Counted from the first letter of the stretch, positions 8,493 to 17,790 are shown. The stretch: 64,000 bases of DNA from Ruminococcus sp. (GCA_015066935.1 SVNK01000004.1:118765-182764), one strand, 5' to 3'. The notes: generated from the sequence alone by a model not told the origin. Numbers and translations are program-made.

Positions 8493-9749
8493 ATGTATAA
8501 TGACCTTATGGATTCAATCGGCTTTGTTTCAAGCTATGACCCTGCTGTGGGCGAGGCTATGAACAAGGAGCTTGCTCGTCAGCAGAGAAATCTTGAGCTT
8601 ATTGCAAGCGAAAATATCGTTTCTCCCGCAGTTATGGCTGCTATGGGAAGCGTTCTCACAAACAAGTACGCTGAGGGTTATCCCGGCAAGCGTTACTACG
8701 GCGGATGCCAGTGCGTTGACGAGGTTGAGGCTATTGCTATCCAGCGTGCCTGCGAGCTTTTCGGCGCCAAGTACGCTAACGTTCAGCCCCATTCAGGTGC
8801 TCAGGCTAACACTGCCGCTTATTTTGCTGTTCTCCAGCCCGGCGACACTGTTCTCGGTATGAGCCTTGCAGACGGCGGTCACCTCACTCACGGTTCACCC
8901 GTTAACCTCTCAGGTAAATATTTCAACTTCGTTTCATACGGTCTCGACGACGAAACTGAGACTATCAACTACGATACTGTCTACAAGCTTGCTGCAAAGC
9001 ACAAGCCCCGTCTTATCGTAGCAGGTGCTTCTGCATACCCAAGAGCTATCGACTTCAAGAAGCTCTCCGAAATCGCAAGATCAGTCGGTGCACTCCTCAT
9101 GGTTGATATGGCACATATTGCAGGTCTTGTTGCTGCAGGCTGCCACGAGTCTCCCGTTCCTTACGCTGACATCGTTACTACTACTACTCACAAGACTCTC
9201 AGAGGACCCAGAGGCGGTCTTATCCTCACAAACAACGAGTATCTCGCTAAGAAAATCAACTCCGCTATCTTCCCCGGAACTCAGGGCGGTCCTCTTATGC
9301 ACACTATCGCTGCTAAGGCTGTATGCTTCGGCGAGGCTCTCAAGCCTGAGTTCAAGGACTACCAGAAGAGAATCGTTGAGAATGCAAAGGCACTCGCTGA
9401 CGGTCTCGTAAAAAGAGGCTTTAACCTCGTTTCAGGCGGTACCGACAACCACCTCATGCTCGTTGACCTCCGTCCCTTCAACATCACAGGTAAGGAGCTT
9501 GAGCACAGACTCGACGAGGTTTATATTACTGTAAATAAGAACGCTATCCACAACGACCCCGAAAAGCCTTTCGTAACAAGCGGTATCAGAATCGGTACTC
9601 CTGCTGTTACAACAAGAGGTCTCGGCGTTGAGGAAATGGAGAAAATCGCTGAGTATATCTACCTCTGCGCTACAGATTTCGAGAACAAGGCTGACGAAAT
9701 CCGTGCTGGCGTAAATGCTATCTGCGAAAAGTTCCCGCTTTATAAGTAA
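8493..9749 (+). CDS. glyA: Serine hydroxymethyltransferase
   Basis: 418 residues, standard length. It interconverts serine and glycine with tetrahydrofolate, feeding one-carbon units to purine, thymidylate and methionine synthesis. The N-terminal [21 protein letters not shown], the [11 protein letters not shown] loop and the PLP lysine in [14 protein letters not shown] (about residue 230) are diagnostic. The start at 8493 is 8 nt after AAGGAG; an in-frame GTG at 8484 overlaps that site. Codon use is strongly biased, as expected for a highly expressed gene. It has its own promoter and terminator. Confidence 0.97.
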   Translation: MYNDLMDSIGFVSSYDPAVGEAMNKELARQQRNLELIASENIVSPAVMAAMGSVLTNKYAEGYPGKRYYGGCQCVDEVEAIAIQRACELFGAKYANVQPHSGAQANTAAYFAVLQPGDTVLGMSLADGGHLTHGSPVNLSGKYFNFVSYGLDDETETINYDTVYKLAAKHKPRLIVAGASAYPRAIDFKKLSEIARSVGALLMVDMAHIAGLVAAGCHESPVPYADIVTTTTHKTLRGPRGGLILTNNEYLAKKINSAIFPGTQGGPLMHTIAAKAVCFGEALKPEFKDYQKRIVENAKALADGLVKRGFNLVSGGTDNHLMLVDLRPFNITGKELEHRLDEVYITVNKNAIHNDPEKPFVTSGIRIGTPAVTTRGLGVEEMEKIAEYIYLCATDFENKADEIRAGVNAICEKFPLYK

Positions 9750-9757
9750 GTTTACCG

Positions 9758-9790
9758 AAAGGGACGGACAGGCTGTCCGTCCCTTTTTTT
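9758..9790 (+). terminator. Terminator after glyA
   Basis: AAAGGGACGGACA/TGTCCGTCCCTTT stem with a run of T at 9784-9790. The next gene starts only 13 nt later. Confidence 0.9.
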
Positions 9791-9802
9791 GAGGATTACA
9801 CT

Positions 9803-10786
9803 ATGTTTAAAAAAACAATCAGTAAAAAAACATGTAAGCGCATCTTTATAGCATTACTTGTTGTATTTTTTATTGCATTTATTTTTTCAGTTGCTTTAAA
9901 TCTATCAATCACTTGGCAAGTAGTCTTTTTCATTTTTACGGTATTACTGGCTTTCTTCGTCTTTTTTCTAACGCTTCACAAAGATGACATAATACCGATA
10001 GTTTCCCTGCTGATCACTCTAATTCTGATTTCAGTTCTAATTTATATAGAACTTAAATCTTTTGAGGATATAATTACGCTCGCCTTTTCGATTGTCTGTG
10101 ACATAATCATAAACGAAAAATTAGCTTATAAAGAACAAACCATTAAGGCAAAATACGATACACTTGATTCTAAACCAACACTTAACGCATCGTATATTGA
10201 GTTTTACTTCAATTATAAAAAAACTATAACAAGAATATTCCTATACATGTTCTCTTTATCAATAATCTGTACAAAACAATATATCAATCCGGTAAAACTT
10301 GATACCGTTTTTTTTACCATACTCTTCGCCTGTACGGTTTCAACAACAATCAGTCTTTTAATTATAGAGTTTATTCTGAAAAACGAAAGCATGATACGGT
10401 TATTTCAATTAAGAAAAGAAAACCACAAATTGCCTGATGCTGAAGAAAGTGTTTCTCAATTTTCAGGAAAATACACATCAGACGAAGTTGAGATTTTAGA
10501 AGGCAGGTTCAATTATACCATAAAAATCAAAGAAATACGTTCAAGAATTTATGCTCTTATTATTAAAGATACATTTGAGAAAGAAAAGAATAAACCAATT
10601 CCGATAAAGCATTTAGATGAAATCCTAACGTCTGATAAAAATAATTATAGCGACAGTTACAAAAACATAACAATAGAACTGCAAAAAATAAAGAGTAAAA
10701 TGGAAAAAGAAAATATTAACAAAGCAAATATCGAATCTATTGACAGATGTATAAAGGCTCTTGAAGCTCCCAAAAAGGAGGCATAA
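9803..10786 (+). CDS. AT-rich multi-pass membrane protein, unknown
   Basis: 327 residues, not recognised. Four hydrophobic helices lie in the first ~100 residues and two more at about 143-160 and 166-190, followed by a ~130-residue basic, helical cytoplasmic tail. Base composition is far more AT-rich than glyA and rarA on either side, with many Ile, Lys and Asn codons, which suggests acquisition by transfer. A GAGG site precedes the start. The gene ends 1 nt before rarA, and the rarA ribosome site lies within its last codons. Confidence 0.7.
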   Translation: MFKKTISKKTCKRIFIALLVVFFIAFIFSVALNLSITWQVVFFIFTVLLAFFVFFLTLHKDDIIPIVSLLITLILISVLIYIELKSFEDIITLAFSIVCDIIINEKLAYKEQTIKAKYDTLDSKPTLNASYIEFYFNYKKTITRIFLYMFSLSIICTKQYINPVKLDTVFFTILFACTVSTTISLLIIEFILKNESMIRLFQLRKENHKLPDAEESVSQFSGKYTSDEVEILEGRFNYTIKIKEIRSRIYALIIKDTFEKEKNKPIPIKHLDEILTSDKNNYSDSYKNITIELQKIKSKMEKENINKANIESIDRCIKALEAPKKEA

Positions 10787-10787
10787 T

Positions 10788-12059
10788 ATGTCCGCACCGT
10801 TAGCCGATAAAATCAGACCGAAAACTCTTGCCGATGTAGTCGGACAGGAGCATATTCTCGCTGAGGGCAAACCGCTTCGCAGGATAATCGAAAGCGGCAG
10901 CGTCCCCAACATGATATTCTACGGACCGTCGGGCGTAGGCAAGACCACGGTTGCCCGAATTATAGCAGAAAACTGCGGAATGACACTCTATAAGCTCAAC
11001 GGCACCAACGCTTCCCTCTCCGACATCAAGGACGTCGTTGCCGATATAGGAACATTCGGAACTGAAAACGGAATTCTGCTTTATCTCGACGAAATTCAGT
11101 ACCTCAACAAAAAACAGCAGCAGAGTCTGCTTGAATACATAGAAAACGGCGATATTACGCTGATTGCGTCCACAACCGAGAACCCTTACTTTGCAGTTTA
11201 CAATGCCGTTATCAGCCGAAGTACCGTTTTTGAGTTCAAACCTGTGACGGCTCAGCAGCTTGCTCCCGCAATTAAAAGAGCTTTCCGCATAATTTCGGAG
11301 GAAAGACAGATTTCTGTTGCGGCTGACGACGAAATAATAAACAAAATCGCCTACAGCTGCGGAGGTGACGTCCGCAAAGCCATAAATACTGCGGAACTTG
11401 CGGTTATGTGCGGAGAAATCGGTGACGGTACCATTACAGTCACCACTGAATCGCTTGAAATCCTCGCCCAGAGAAGCAATATGCGCTACGACCGTGACGG
11501 TGACCAGCACTACGATATACTTTCGGCTTTCCACAAATCCGTCCGTGGTTCGGATGAAAATGCGGCACTGCATTATGCGGCTCGTCTGATTGAAGCAGGA
11601 GACATCATTTCGCTGTGCAGACGCATGCTGTGCATAGCTTCCGAAGACGTCGGACTCGCCTACCCTATGGCAATTGTGGTGACGAAGGCTTGTGTGGACT
11701 CCGCATTGCAGCTCGGACTCCCCGAAGCAAGGATTCCTCTTGCAGAAGCAATCATTCTTCTTGCAACAGCTCCGAAATCCAACAGTGCCGAAGCTGCTAT
11801 CGACGCCGCTATAGCCGATGTAAGAAGCTGCGATGCACTTGACTTTCCACGTCATCTGCAGAACGTCCACTACGACGGCGAAGGGGCAAAAATAAAGGGG
11901 CAGCATTACCTCTACCCCCACAATTTCCCGAATCATTACGTTTCGCAGCAATATCTCCCCGACGCACTGAAAGACCGTGTATACTACGAATTCGGTGACA
12001 ATAAACAGGAACAGGCTGCACTCCTCTATCGCAAAAAGCTGCTCGATTCGCTGAAATAA
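10788..12059 (+). CDS. rarA: Replication-associated recombination protein A (AAA+ ATPase)
   Basis: 423 residues, a full-length RarA/MgsA/Mgs1 homologue. Members act at stalled replication forks and ends together with single-strand binding protein. Motifs: Walker A GPSGVGKTT (about residues 45-53), Walker B LLYLDEIQ, sensor ASTTENP, and the family C-terminal part with HYDGEGAKIKGQHYLYPHNF. AAGGAGG immediately before 10788 sets the start. A long open frame on the opposite strand of this gene has no coding character and is a shadow. Confidence 0.95.
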   Translation: MSAPLADKIRPKTLADVVGQEHILAEGKPLRRIIESGSVPNMIFYGPSGVGKTTVARIIAENCGMTLYKLNGTNASLSDIKDVVADIGTFGTENGILLYLDEIQYLNKKQQQSLLEYIENGDITLIASTTENPYFAVYNAVISRSTVFEFKPVTAQQLAPAIKRAFRIISEERQISVAADDEIINKIAYSCGGDVRKAINTAELAVMCGEIGDGTITVTTESLEILAQRSNMRYDRDGDQHYDILSAFHKSVRGSDENAALHYAARLIEAGDIISLCRRMLCIASEDVGLAYPMAIVVTKACVDSALQLGLPEARIPLAEAIILLATAPKSNSAEAAIDAAIADVRSCDALDFPRHLQNVHYDGEGAKIKGQHYLYPHNFPNHYVSQQYLPDALKDRVYYEFGDNKQEQAALLYRKKLLDSLK

Positions 12060-12120
12060 ATATCGCTCCGCCAACTAAATCTTGACGGGTATCTGACGGC
12101 AAAGCATAGTCGGTGGAGCA

Positions 12121-12149
12121 ACAAAAAGCCCCGAGAGACCTTCGGGGCT
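12121..12149 (-). terminator. Terminator of the large RNA
   Basis: Stem AGCCCCGA/TCGGGGCT with TTTTTGT at the minus-strand 3' side. It could also stop rarA transcripts arriving from the other side. Confidence 0.85.
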
Positions 12150-12694
12150 GAATTTTTATTATGTTTTAAAGCGACTTTCATCACTTTGCTGAATTACCCT
12201 GTGGACTCACCCTTTCGGTTCAGATTTCTTTAATATACATCCATCTTTTCATAGTACCACATTCTTTCATGGATTTGGGATAATGAATCAACTTCTCATT
12301 GGACTCACCTTTTTGATTTATTTTTACGGCTCAGAAGCCAATGACATTTAAAATGTCGTAATATTCAATTTTAATATGATATATCTAAAGACTCATTGTC
12401 GGAATTTCAGATAATCCTGTATCTAAATTGAGTTTAGATATGAAGCCTGAATCAACCAGCTTAGCGTCCGCCTTACAATCAAATATTCTGTCATTTCAAA
12501 TCAACGGAACAAGCACGAAGCCTATATTCCCACTTTAAGATTTGATTATTCAGCAAGCCCGCCGGCTTCATGTGCTGAAATCAAGCTTGGCTCCATTGGA
12601 CCCACACACCTTTCTGTCAGTAATTATTTACATTGAGTAGAACTCAGACCAAGTAAACTTGACTTTCAAGGAACTTCGTATTTCCTTTTCCTTG
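12121..12694 (-). ncRNA. Candidate large structured non-coding RNA (~570 nt)
   Basis: A protein-free stretch with a complete transcription unit on the minus strand. The promoter at 12700-12728 is TTGACA-17-TAATAT, and a GC-rich terminator with TTTTTGTT ends near 12121. The RNA starts with a hairpin (TCAAGGAA/TTCCTTGA). It then has many helices: TTGATTTCAGC paired with GCTGAATAATCAA around AAGCCGGCGGGCTT, ATCTAAA/TTTAGAT, GACATTT/AAATGTC and GGCTTCTGAGCC. A motif of the form GTGRGTCCAATGRAG occurs twice and a third GTGAGTCCA near the 3' end. Length, isolation and host type fit the ROOL class of large ornate RNAs, but I cannot confirm family membership. It is not tmRNA, RNase P RNA or 6S RNA by sequence. 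Confidence 0.6.
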
Positions 12695-12699
12695 ATTAT

Positions 12700-12728
12700 A
12701 TATTACCACATCTTTTGTAGAATGTCAA
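12700..12728 (-). promoter_or_regulatory. Consensus promoter of the large RNA
   Basis: On the minus strand: TTGACA (12723-12728), exactly 17 nt, TAATAT (12700-12705). Transcription would begin about 12693-12694. Confidence 0.8.
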
Positions 12729-12848
12729 TAGTTTTCTATAAACTTTTGATAGTTTTTAAGCGATTTGTAACATAGTACAAAAGAAACGCATATGATTGGT
12801 GCAGATTAACCAATCGTCTGATTATCAGAACAAATAATACTATACGTT

Positions 12849-13097
12849 TTATAATGAAGCATCTTCAAAGAAACTTTGAATAGGCTTGTTGAGAATCTTT
12901 GCCAATCCCCATAATTCTATATCGGAAACCGTTCTCGTGCGGTCTTCAATTCTTGATACTGAACCCCGACAGATATAAACAGCTATTGTTTCAAGCTTTG
13001 CCGACAGCTGCTGCTGACTCATTTTCTGCTCGGTTCGGAACTTCCTTACATTTTCACCTATAATATTCATCTTTTCGCCGTCTATAATTCTTGCCAT
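12849..13097 (-). CDS. XRE family helix-turn-helix repressor
   Basis: 82 residues, almost entirely one Cro/C1-type HTH: VRKFRTEQKMSQQQLSAKLE, a recognition helix with ICRGSVSRIEDRTRTVS, and a short tail. GGAG 8 nt before the ATG at 13097 supports this start; a second ATG nine codons in is possible. It is divergent from the three-gene ABC exporter. Two copies of a TTGTC-centred palindrome lie across the exporter promoter, so it is most likely a local repressor of that operon and perhaps of itself (inference). Confidence 0.85.
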   Translation of the reverse strand: MARIIDGEKMNIIGENVRKFRTEQKMSQQQLSAKLETIAVYICRGSVSRIEDRTRTVSDIELWGLAKILNKPIQSFFEDASL

Positions 13098-13163
13098 TTT
13101 TCACACTCCAATGATTCATGAAATCAGTATCGGTTTATTACAGAACAGATACAGATGTTTGAT

Positions 13164-13231
13164 TTGTCTTGACACAAGACAATTATTATGATATACTAAA
13201 ATAGTCGGTTTGTTGTCCTGTCATAAGACAA
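13164..13231 (+). promoter_or_regulatory. Exporter promoter with two operators
   Basis: Promoter TTGACA (13169-13174), 17 nt, TATACT (13192-13197). Operator 1, TTGTCTTGACACAAGACAA (13164-13182), is a perfect 7-5-7 palindrome that contains the -35 box. Operator 2, TTGTCCTGTCATAAGACAA (13213-13231), has one mismatch and lies just past the start of transcription, 49 bp centre to centre. This is the layout expected of a repressor of the XRE type. Confidence 0.75.
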
Positions 13232-13274
13232 AACAAAATTTCATCTTCCACTCACATGAAAGTGAGGTAAAATT

Positions 13275-14276
13275 ATGTCAGACATCATTGAAATCAAAAA
13301 CATTACCAAAGAATTCAAGGTCCTCAACCGTCGTGAGGGTCTGAAAGGTAGCATCAGGGACCTCTTTTCAAGAGACTACAAAATCGTCCGTGCGGTTGAT
13401 AACATCAGCATGTCCATTAAGCAAGGCGAGATCGTGGGATATTTAGGTCCAAACGGTGCAGGAAAATCCACTACAATCAAAATGATGACCGGAATCCTCG
13501 AACCAACCGGGGGTGAAATTCTTGTAGACGGCAGCGTCCCCTACAAAAACAGGTCGAAAAATGCACAGAATATCGGCGTAGTATTCGGACAGCGTTCTCA
13601 GCTCTGGTGGGCACTTCCGCTTGTAGAATCATTTAAGATATTAAAGGATATTTACGGTGTAAGTGACGAGGACTACGAAAAAATGCTCTCACTCTACAAG
13701 TCTCTTGTGGATATTGAGCCGCTGTTACATAAACCTGTACGTCAGATGTCACTCGGTCAGCGTACTCTCAGTGATATTCTTGCAGCTTTTCTTCACAATC
13801 CGAAAATCGTCTTTCTGGACGAGCCTACAATCGGTCTTGACGTTTCCATGAAAGCGAAAATCCGTACTCTCATCCACGCCTTAAACAAGGAAAAGAATAC
13901 AACTGTCATTCTCACCACCCACGATATGGGCGATGTTGACGCACTCTGTCAGAGAATCGTCATCATCGACAAGGGCAGAATGCTCTATGATAACGATATC
14001 GAACACCTCAAAAGCTTCTTCGGCTCATACAGAACACTGAAAATCCGTACAGACAGCTCCCCCGAAGCTACCGCAGAAAAAATCGGCAAGGAACTGCCTG
14101 ATTTCAGCGTTTCTGCCGATAACGAGTGGATTTCCATTCTCGTAGACGAGGAAAAGTCAAAGGTTATGGAGGTGCTCAACAGTCTTCAGCAATCATACGA
14201 AATCCGTGATATGAAGCTTGAAGAAATCTCCACCGAGGAGGTTATCAAAAAAATTTACGAGGAGGGTGTTCAATGA
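13275..14276 (+). CDS. ABC-2 type exporter, ATP-binding subunit
   Basis: 333 residues. Walker A GPNGAGKST, an MSLGQRT signature, Walker B PKIVFLDEPTIGLD and the H-loop TTHDMGD are all present. The long N-terminal stretch before Walker A (RREGLKGSIRDLFSRDY) and the C-terminal extension are typical of the family that pairs with two ABC-2 permeases (COG4586 type). It powers export through the two membrane proteins encoded next; it overlaps the first by 4 nt (ATGA). Substrate unknown; antibiotic or lipid export is a common guess for this family. Confidence 0.9.
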   Translation: MSDIIEIKNITKEFKVLNRREGLKGSIRDLFSRDYKIVRAVDNISMSIKQGEIVGYLGPNGAGKSTTIKMMTGILEPTGGEILVDGSVPYKNRSKNAQNIGVVFGQRSQLWWALPLVESFKILKDIYGVSDEDYEKMLSLYKSLVDIEPLLHKPVRQMSLGQRTLSDILAAFLHNPKIVFLDEPTIGLDVSMKAKIRTLIHALNKEKNTTVILTTHDMGDVDALCQRIVIIDKGRMLYDNDIEHLKSFFGSYRTLKIRTDSSPEATAEKIGKELPDFSVSADNEWISILVDEEKSKVMEVLNSLQQSYEIRDMKLEEISTEEVIKKIYEEGVQ

Positions 14277-15076
14277 GACCGAAAAAATATCTCACCCTCA
14301 CCCGTGCAGGCATAATCGAATCCCTGCAGTTCCGACTCGGAACACTCGTAATCATCGCAGGAAATCTTCTGTATCTTATAGTAGTGTACTTCCTCTGGAA
14401 GGCAATCTACGCTTCCGCTGGCACCGATACCGTCAACGGAATGACGTTCACCGATACACTCATTTACCTCGTACTTGCAACAGCTCTTTTCAACTTCATG
14501 GAAATGTATTTCGTCTGGGAAATCGGCAGAAATATCCAGTCGGGCAAAATAGCCCTCGACCTGCTGAAACCTATGGAATACAGGAAGTATCTGTTCTGGT
14601 CGTATTCGGGAACTTTCGTAACACAGTTCTTTTTCACATTCCTGCCGACTTTCATCGTCGTGACAGCCGTTACTCACGGTGCCATCCACCTCGGAATCAA
14701 TCTGCTGTTTTTTGTTATTTCCGTAGTCTTGGCAGTCTCAATCAATTACAGCATCGACTTCCTTGTAGGTACAATATGTCTCTACACCGAATCAATCTGG
14801 GGTATCAACATCATGAAACAGGTAATCGTTATGCTCCTTTCGGGCGTTACGGTTCCCATTGCATTCTTCCCCGAACCGCTTAAAACTATTACATATTATC
14901 TGCCGTTTCAGTCAATTTACAACGCACCGCTTTCCATTCTTCTCGACGGAAAATCAGACCCCGAAACACTGCTTACCACATTCGGAATGCAGCTTTTCTG
15001 GTGCGTTGCAATGACAGTCCTCAGCAAGCTTTTCTGGAAAGCGTCGCTGCGTCAGATTACCGTGAACGGAGGCTGA
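14273..15076 (+). CDS. ABC-2 type exporter, permease subunit 1
   Basis: 267 residues with six membrane segments. The IYASAGTDTVNGMTFTDTLIYLV region and the LKPMEYRKYLFW loop fit the COG4587-type ABC-2 permease. It forms the heterodimeric membrane channel with the following gene. The start overlaps the ATPase stop, and only 3 nt separate its stop from the next ATG, so the three proteins are made in coupled fashion. Confidence 0.88.
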   Translation: MRPKKYLTLTRAGIIESLQFRLGTLVIIAGNLLYLIVVYFLWKAIYASAGTDTVNGMTFTDTLIYLVLATALFNFMEMYFVWEIGRNIQSGKIALDLLKPMEYRKYLFWSYSGTFVTQFFFTFLPTFIVVTAVTHGAIHLGINLLFFVISVVLAVSINYSIDFLVGTICLYTESIWGINIMKQVIVMLLSGVTVPIAFFPEPLKTITYYLPFQSIYNAPLSILLDGKSDPETLLTTFGMQLFWCVAMTVLSKLFWKASLRQITVNGG

Positions 15077-15079
15077 ACT

Positions 15080-15883
15080 ATGAAAAGAAAAGGTTTACGC
15101 TTCTATCTGCGGATTTACAGAAAAATACTCGCTCAGGACCTCAAAAGCAAAATGAGCTATCGTGCGGACTTCATCATCTCCACAATCGGTATGATTTTTA
15201 CCAACATCGCCGGCTTTGTAAGCTTCTGGATTCTGTTCAGGAACTTCCCGTCAATCAACGGCTGGAGCTACTACGAAATGCTGTTTCTGTACGGTTTTTC
15301 ACTCGTTTCACTCACTCCCGTACAGTGTCTGTTCGACAATAACTGGAGTCTTCGTATGTACGTTTATTCGGGCGATTTCATAAAATACTGCTTCCGTCCG
15401 ATAAATCTCTTTTTCTATTATCAGTCAGAGGTTTTCGACATCAAAGGACTCGGTCAGCTCGCTTTCGGTATCGGCACAATCGCTTATTCATGGAGTCACC
15501 TCGGACTTAGCTTCTCACCGCTGATGCTCCTGAAGCTTATAGTCTTCCTCATTACAGCTTCATTGATTATGATTTCGCTCCAGAACGCCGCAGCTGCAAC
15601 CTGCTTCTGGATTCAGAACTCGTTTTACGTGCTCGACCTCGTGACACGCTTCAAGGACTACGCTAAATACCCGATTACAATTTTCAGCCCTGTATTCAGG
15701 TTCATTTTCACATTTGTAATCCCCGTAGCCTTCATCGCATATTATCCCAGTATCGTGATTCTGCGTCCCGACAGCGTGCCGCTTCTCACATGGCTCTCAC
15801 CTATTATAGGTATCCTGTTCTTCTTCGGAAGTTATAAATTCTGGATGTTCGGTGCCATGAAATACAGCGGTACCGGCTCGTAA
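15080..15883 (+). CDS. ABC-2 type exporter, permease subunit 2
   Basis: 267 residues, the same length as subunit 1, with six membrane segments. It fits the COG3694-type ABC-2 permease (SLTPVQCLFDNNWSLRMYV, FRPINLFFYYQSE). Last gene of the XRE-controlled exporter operon. The 380 bp after it carry no gene but a compound palindromic element. Confidence 0.88.
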   Translation: MKRKGLRFYLRIYRKILAQDLKSKMSYRADFIISTIGMIFTNIAGFVSFWILFRNFPSINGWSYYEMLFLYGFSLVSLTPVQCLFDNNWSLRMYVYSGDFIKYCFRPINLFFYYQSEVFDIKGLGQLAFGIGTIAYSWSHLGLSFSPLMLLKLIVFLITASLIMISLQNAAAATCFWIQNSFYVLDLVTRFKDYAKYPITIFSPVFRFIFTFVIPVAFIAYYPSIVILRPDSVPLLTWLSPIIGILFFFGSYKFWMFGAMKYSGTGS

Positions 15884-15948
15884 ACTCGCACCACAAAACA
15901 TCTCTGCCTTAAGAGCAAAACCGTACAGAAGTATATACGTTACTTATT

Positions 15949-16208
15949 GAGGAAAACCCTTTTGAAAAAGGGTTCTTCCTCAAACTCCTTTCCTAAAACT
16001 TTCAGTATGAAATTTCAGCCCGTTAGGGTGCATCCAGTAATTTCTGAACTCCGTGTTCATCTGGATTATGCACCCTAACGGGCTGAAATTTGTATTAAAA
16101 GTCTTTGGAAGGGGGTTCGGGGGTGACTCCCCACAGTGTGGGGAGATGTCCGAAGGACAGAGGGGACCGCCGCTGTTGGCGGAACCTTTCCTCAGAAAGG
16201 TTTCCCCT
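15949..16208. repeat. Compound palindromic element (six hairpins)
   Basis: About 260 bp without a gene, between two convergent genes. Hairpins in order: GAGGAA..AACCCTTTT with AAAAGGGTT..TTCCTC (15949-15981); a perfect 24-bp stem 16010-16033 with 16068-16091; CTCCCCAC/GTGGGGAG (16127-16145); TGTCC/GGACA (16147-16159); CCGCC/GGCGG (16167-16182) and AACCTTTC/GAAAGGTT (16183-16202) inside AGGGG/CCCCT. Flanks of the 24-bp stem (about 15983-16003 and 16098-16119) are themselves imperfect inverted repeats, as in a MITE or REP-like unit. Confidence 0.75.
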
Positions 16209-16264
16209 GATAAATACGTATAAAATTTCTATAAGAGTATTGCTGTTAAAGCAGGTCTTTTTTG

Positions 16265-17701
16265 TTATCCAAGTTTGTACAAATAGTAGTAAAAATACTT
16301 TTCGTAATATGGGAATTCCGCAGTACACACAAGCGTGTAACCGTCGGGAGCTTCTTTGGGAGTTGGTTCTGCACTCCTCATGACAATAAAATCCACCGAT
16401 TTTCCCTGCACATAATCGTCCTGCGCCTTTATCATTTCGGGAACGTCCATATTGTTGCGGCAGAAGTATTTATGCTCAGGCACAATCCCCGAAGCAAGAT
16501 AAAAACCTCCGTCAATGAATCCGTAGTTGAGCATTGAAGGAGAGTCCTCCTCAGCGGTAAATTCGGCAAATTTATACTGCGGAAGCTCTTTTTTGGCGTA
16601 CTTCATAAGATAGACATTCGGACTTCTCATAAAACAGAACAGCACACATACAGCCTGTGCAGCAATACATGAAACCGCAGGTAACCGAAATCGGTATCCA
16701 TCCGGAATCGCTCCCACAGCTACAGGCACAAAAACAGCAAGCGGCAGCGGATAATAGCGATAACTCAGATGACCTCCGAACACAGACAAAAATGTTACGG
16801 CAAGTATAAATACAAAGAGTAAAAACTCACGATTCCGCTTTCTGAACGCAAATGCAGCTGCTCCGAGGATGATAATAACCGCAGGAATTGTCAGATGAAT
16901 AAAAGAAAACTTTGCTCCGTCGATGAGATTTGCCGTCAGTGGGGTTGATGCACCGTAGCGGAAAAGATTGTCGGCAAAATAAACGTCGAAAAGTTCGTAC
17001 AATGCTCCGTTAAACGCAAAATACAGCAAAACAGGCACCGTCACGGAAATTGCACCCGAAGCAGTCCACATTACACCTTTTACGGCAGCCGTCACATTCT
17101 CCTTTACAGCAAGAGAGAGTGCCGCAATAAAAAAAGCAGCATAGAATCCCATAAGCGAGAATTTCGTCCAGAAGACCACCATGCACAACGCTCCCGAAAC
17201 AAACCACTGCCTGAACGTCAGCGGCTTTCCACGCCCCAAAGTCTCAAACGCCATGCATAGCGAACACGCAAGCAGCGGCAGACATAGTTCCTCTGCACTG
17301 TCACCGTGACAAAACGCTCCTGACGAGTATATCACCATTGATATAAGCGGAATCAGTCCAAGCGGACGACTTATCCCGAAATTCAGCAAAATCCTGTATG
17401 ACACCGTGAGAAACACTGCACAGGCAGCCGATTCTATGAGAAATACGCCGAAAAAGCTGCTGTCGGAGATTAATGCAGCAACGGCATGAAGAAAGTAGAG
17501 TATCGGTCCTTTCTGCTCGTAAAGGTCACGATACGGAACAGCACCATCGTGCATCGCTCGTCCGATTGTAAGATATGTATTGGCGTCCACCCAGTCGTTT
17601 ATAGGGTAAAGCGGCGAGGATTTAGAGCAGATCAGAATCGTAAGGAATCCCGTTACCGCAATAAAAATAATCTCCGCCGCTGAAATTCGGTTTCTTGTCA
17701 T
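16265..17701 (-). CDS. Membrane glycosyltransferase, GT39/ArnT-like
   Basis: 478 residues with about eleven hydrophobic helices. An acidic motif in the first outer loop (NDWVDANTYLTIGRAMHDG) followed by PYRDLYEQKGPILYFLHA matches the dolichyl- or polyprenyl-phosphate-sugar mannosyltransferase superfamily (PMT_2). Such enzymes move a sugar from a lipid carrier to an outer acceptor. Donor and acceptor cannot be told. A GTGAGG site precedes the start. It stands alone. Confidence 0.75.
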   Translation of the reverse strand: MTRNRISAAEIIFIAVTGFLTILICSKSSPLYPINDWVDANTYLTIGRAMHDGAVPYRDLYEQKGPILYFLHAVAALISDSSFFGVFLIESAACAVFLTVSYRILLNFGISRPLGLIPLISMVIYSSGAFCHGDSAEELCLPLLACSLCMAFETLGRGKPLTFRQWFVSGALCMVVFWTKFSLMGFYAAFFIAALSLAVKENVTAAVKGVMWTASGAISVTVPVLLYFAFNGALYELFDVYFADNLFRYGASTPLTANLIDGAKFSFIHLTIPAVIIILGAAAFAFRKRNREFLLFVFILAVTFLSVFGGHLSYRYYPLPLAVFVPVAVGAIPDGYRFRLPAVSCIAAQAVCVLFCFMRSPNVYLMKYAKKELPQYKFAEFTAEEDSPSMLNYGFIDGGFYLASGIVPEHKYFCRNNMDVPEMIKAQDDYVQGKSVDFIVMRSAEPTPKEAPDGYTLVCTAEFPYYEKYFYYYLYKLG

Positions 17702-17790
17702 TTTTTCACCTCACATACTATATTACCATATCCCGACTGTAATATCAATAGGCACATTTTTGTGCATAGTGTACATTTTTATTTCAACTG

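Noticed and set aside
9025..9411. 128-codon frame inside glyA
   Set aside because: Shadow frame caused by biased codons; no start site.
10800..12074. 424-codon open frame opposite rarA
   Set aside because: It mirrors a strongly conserved gene, is rich in Cys/Ser/Phe, has no ribosome site and no family features.
12121..12694. tmRNA, RNase P RNA or 6S RNA as identity of the large RNA
   Set aside because: No tRNA-like ends or tag frame, no RNase P core motifs, and far too long for 6S RNA.
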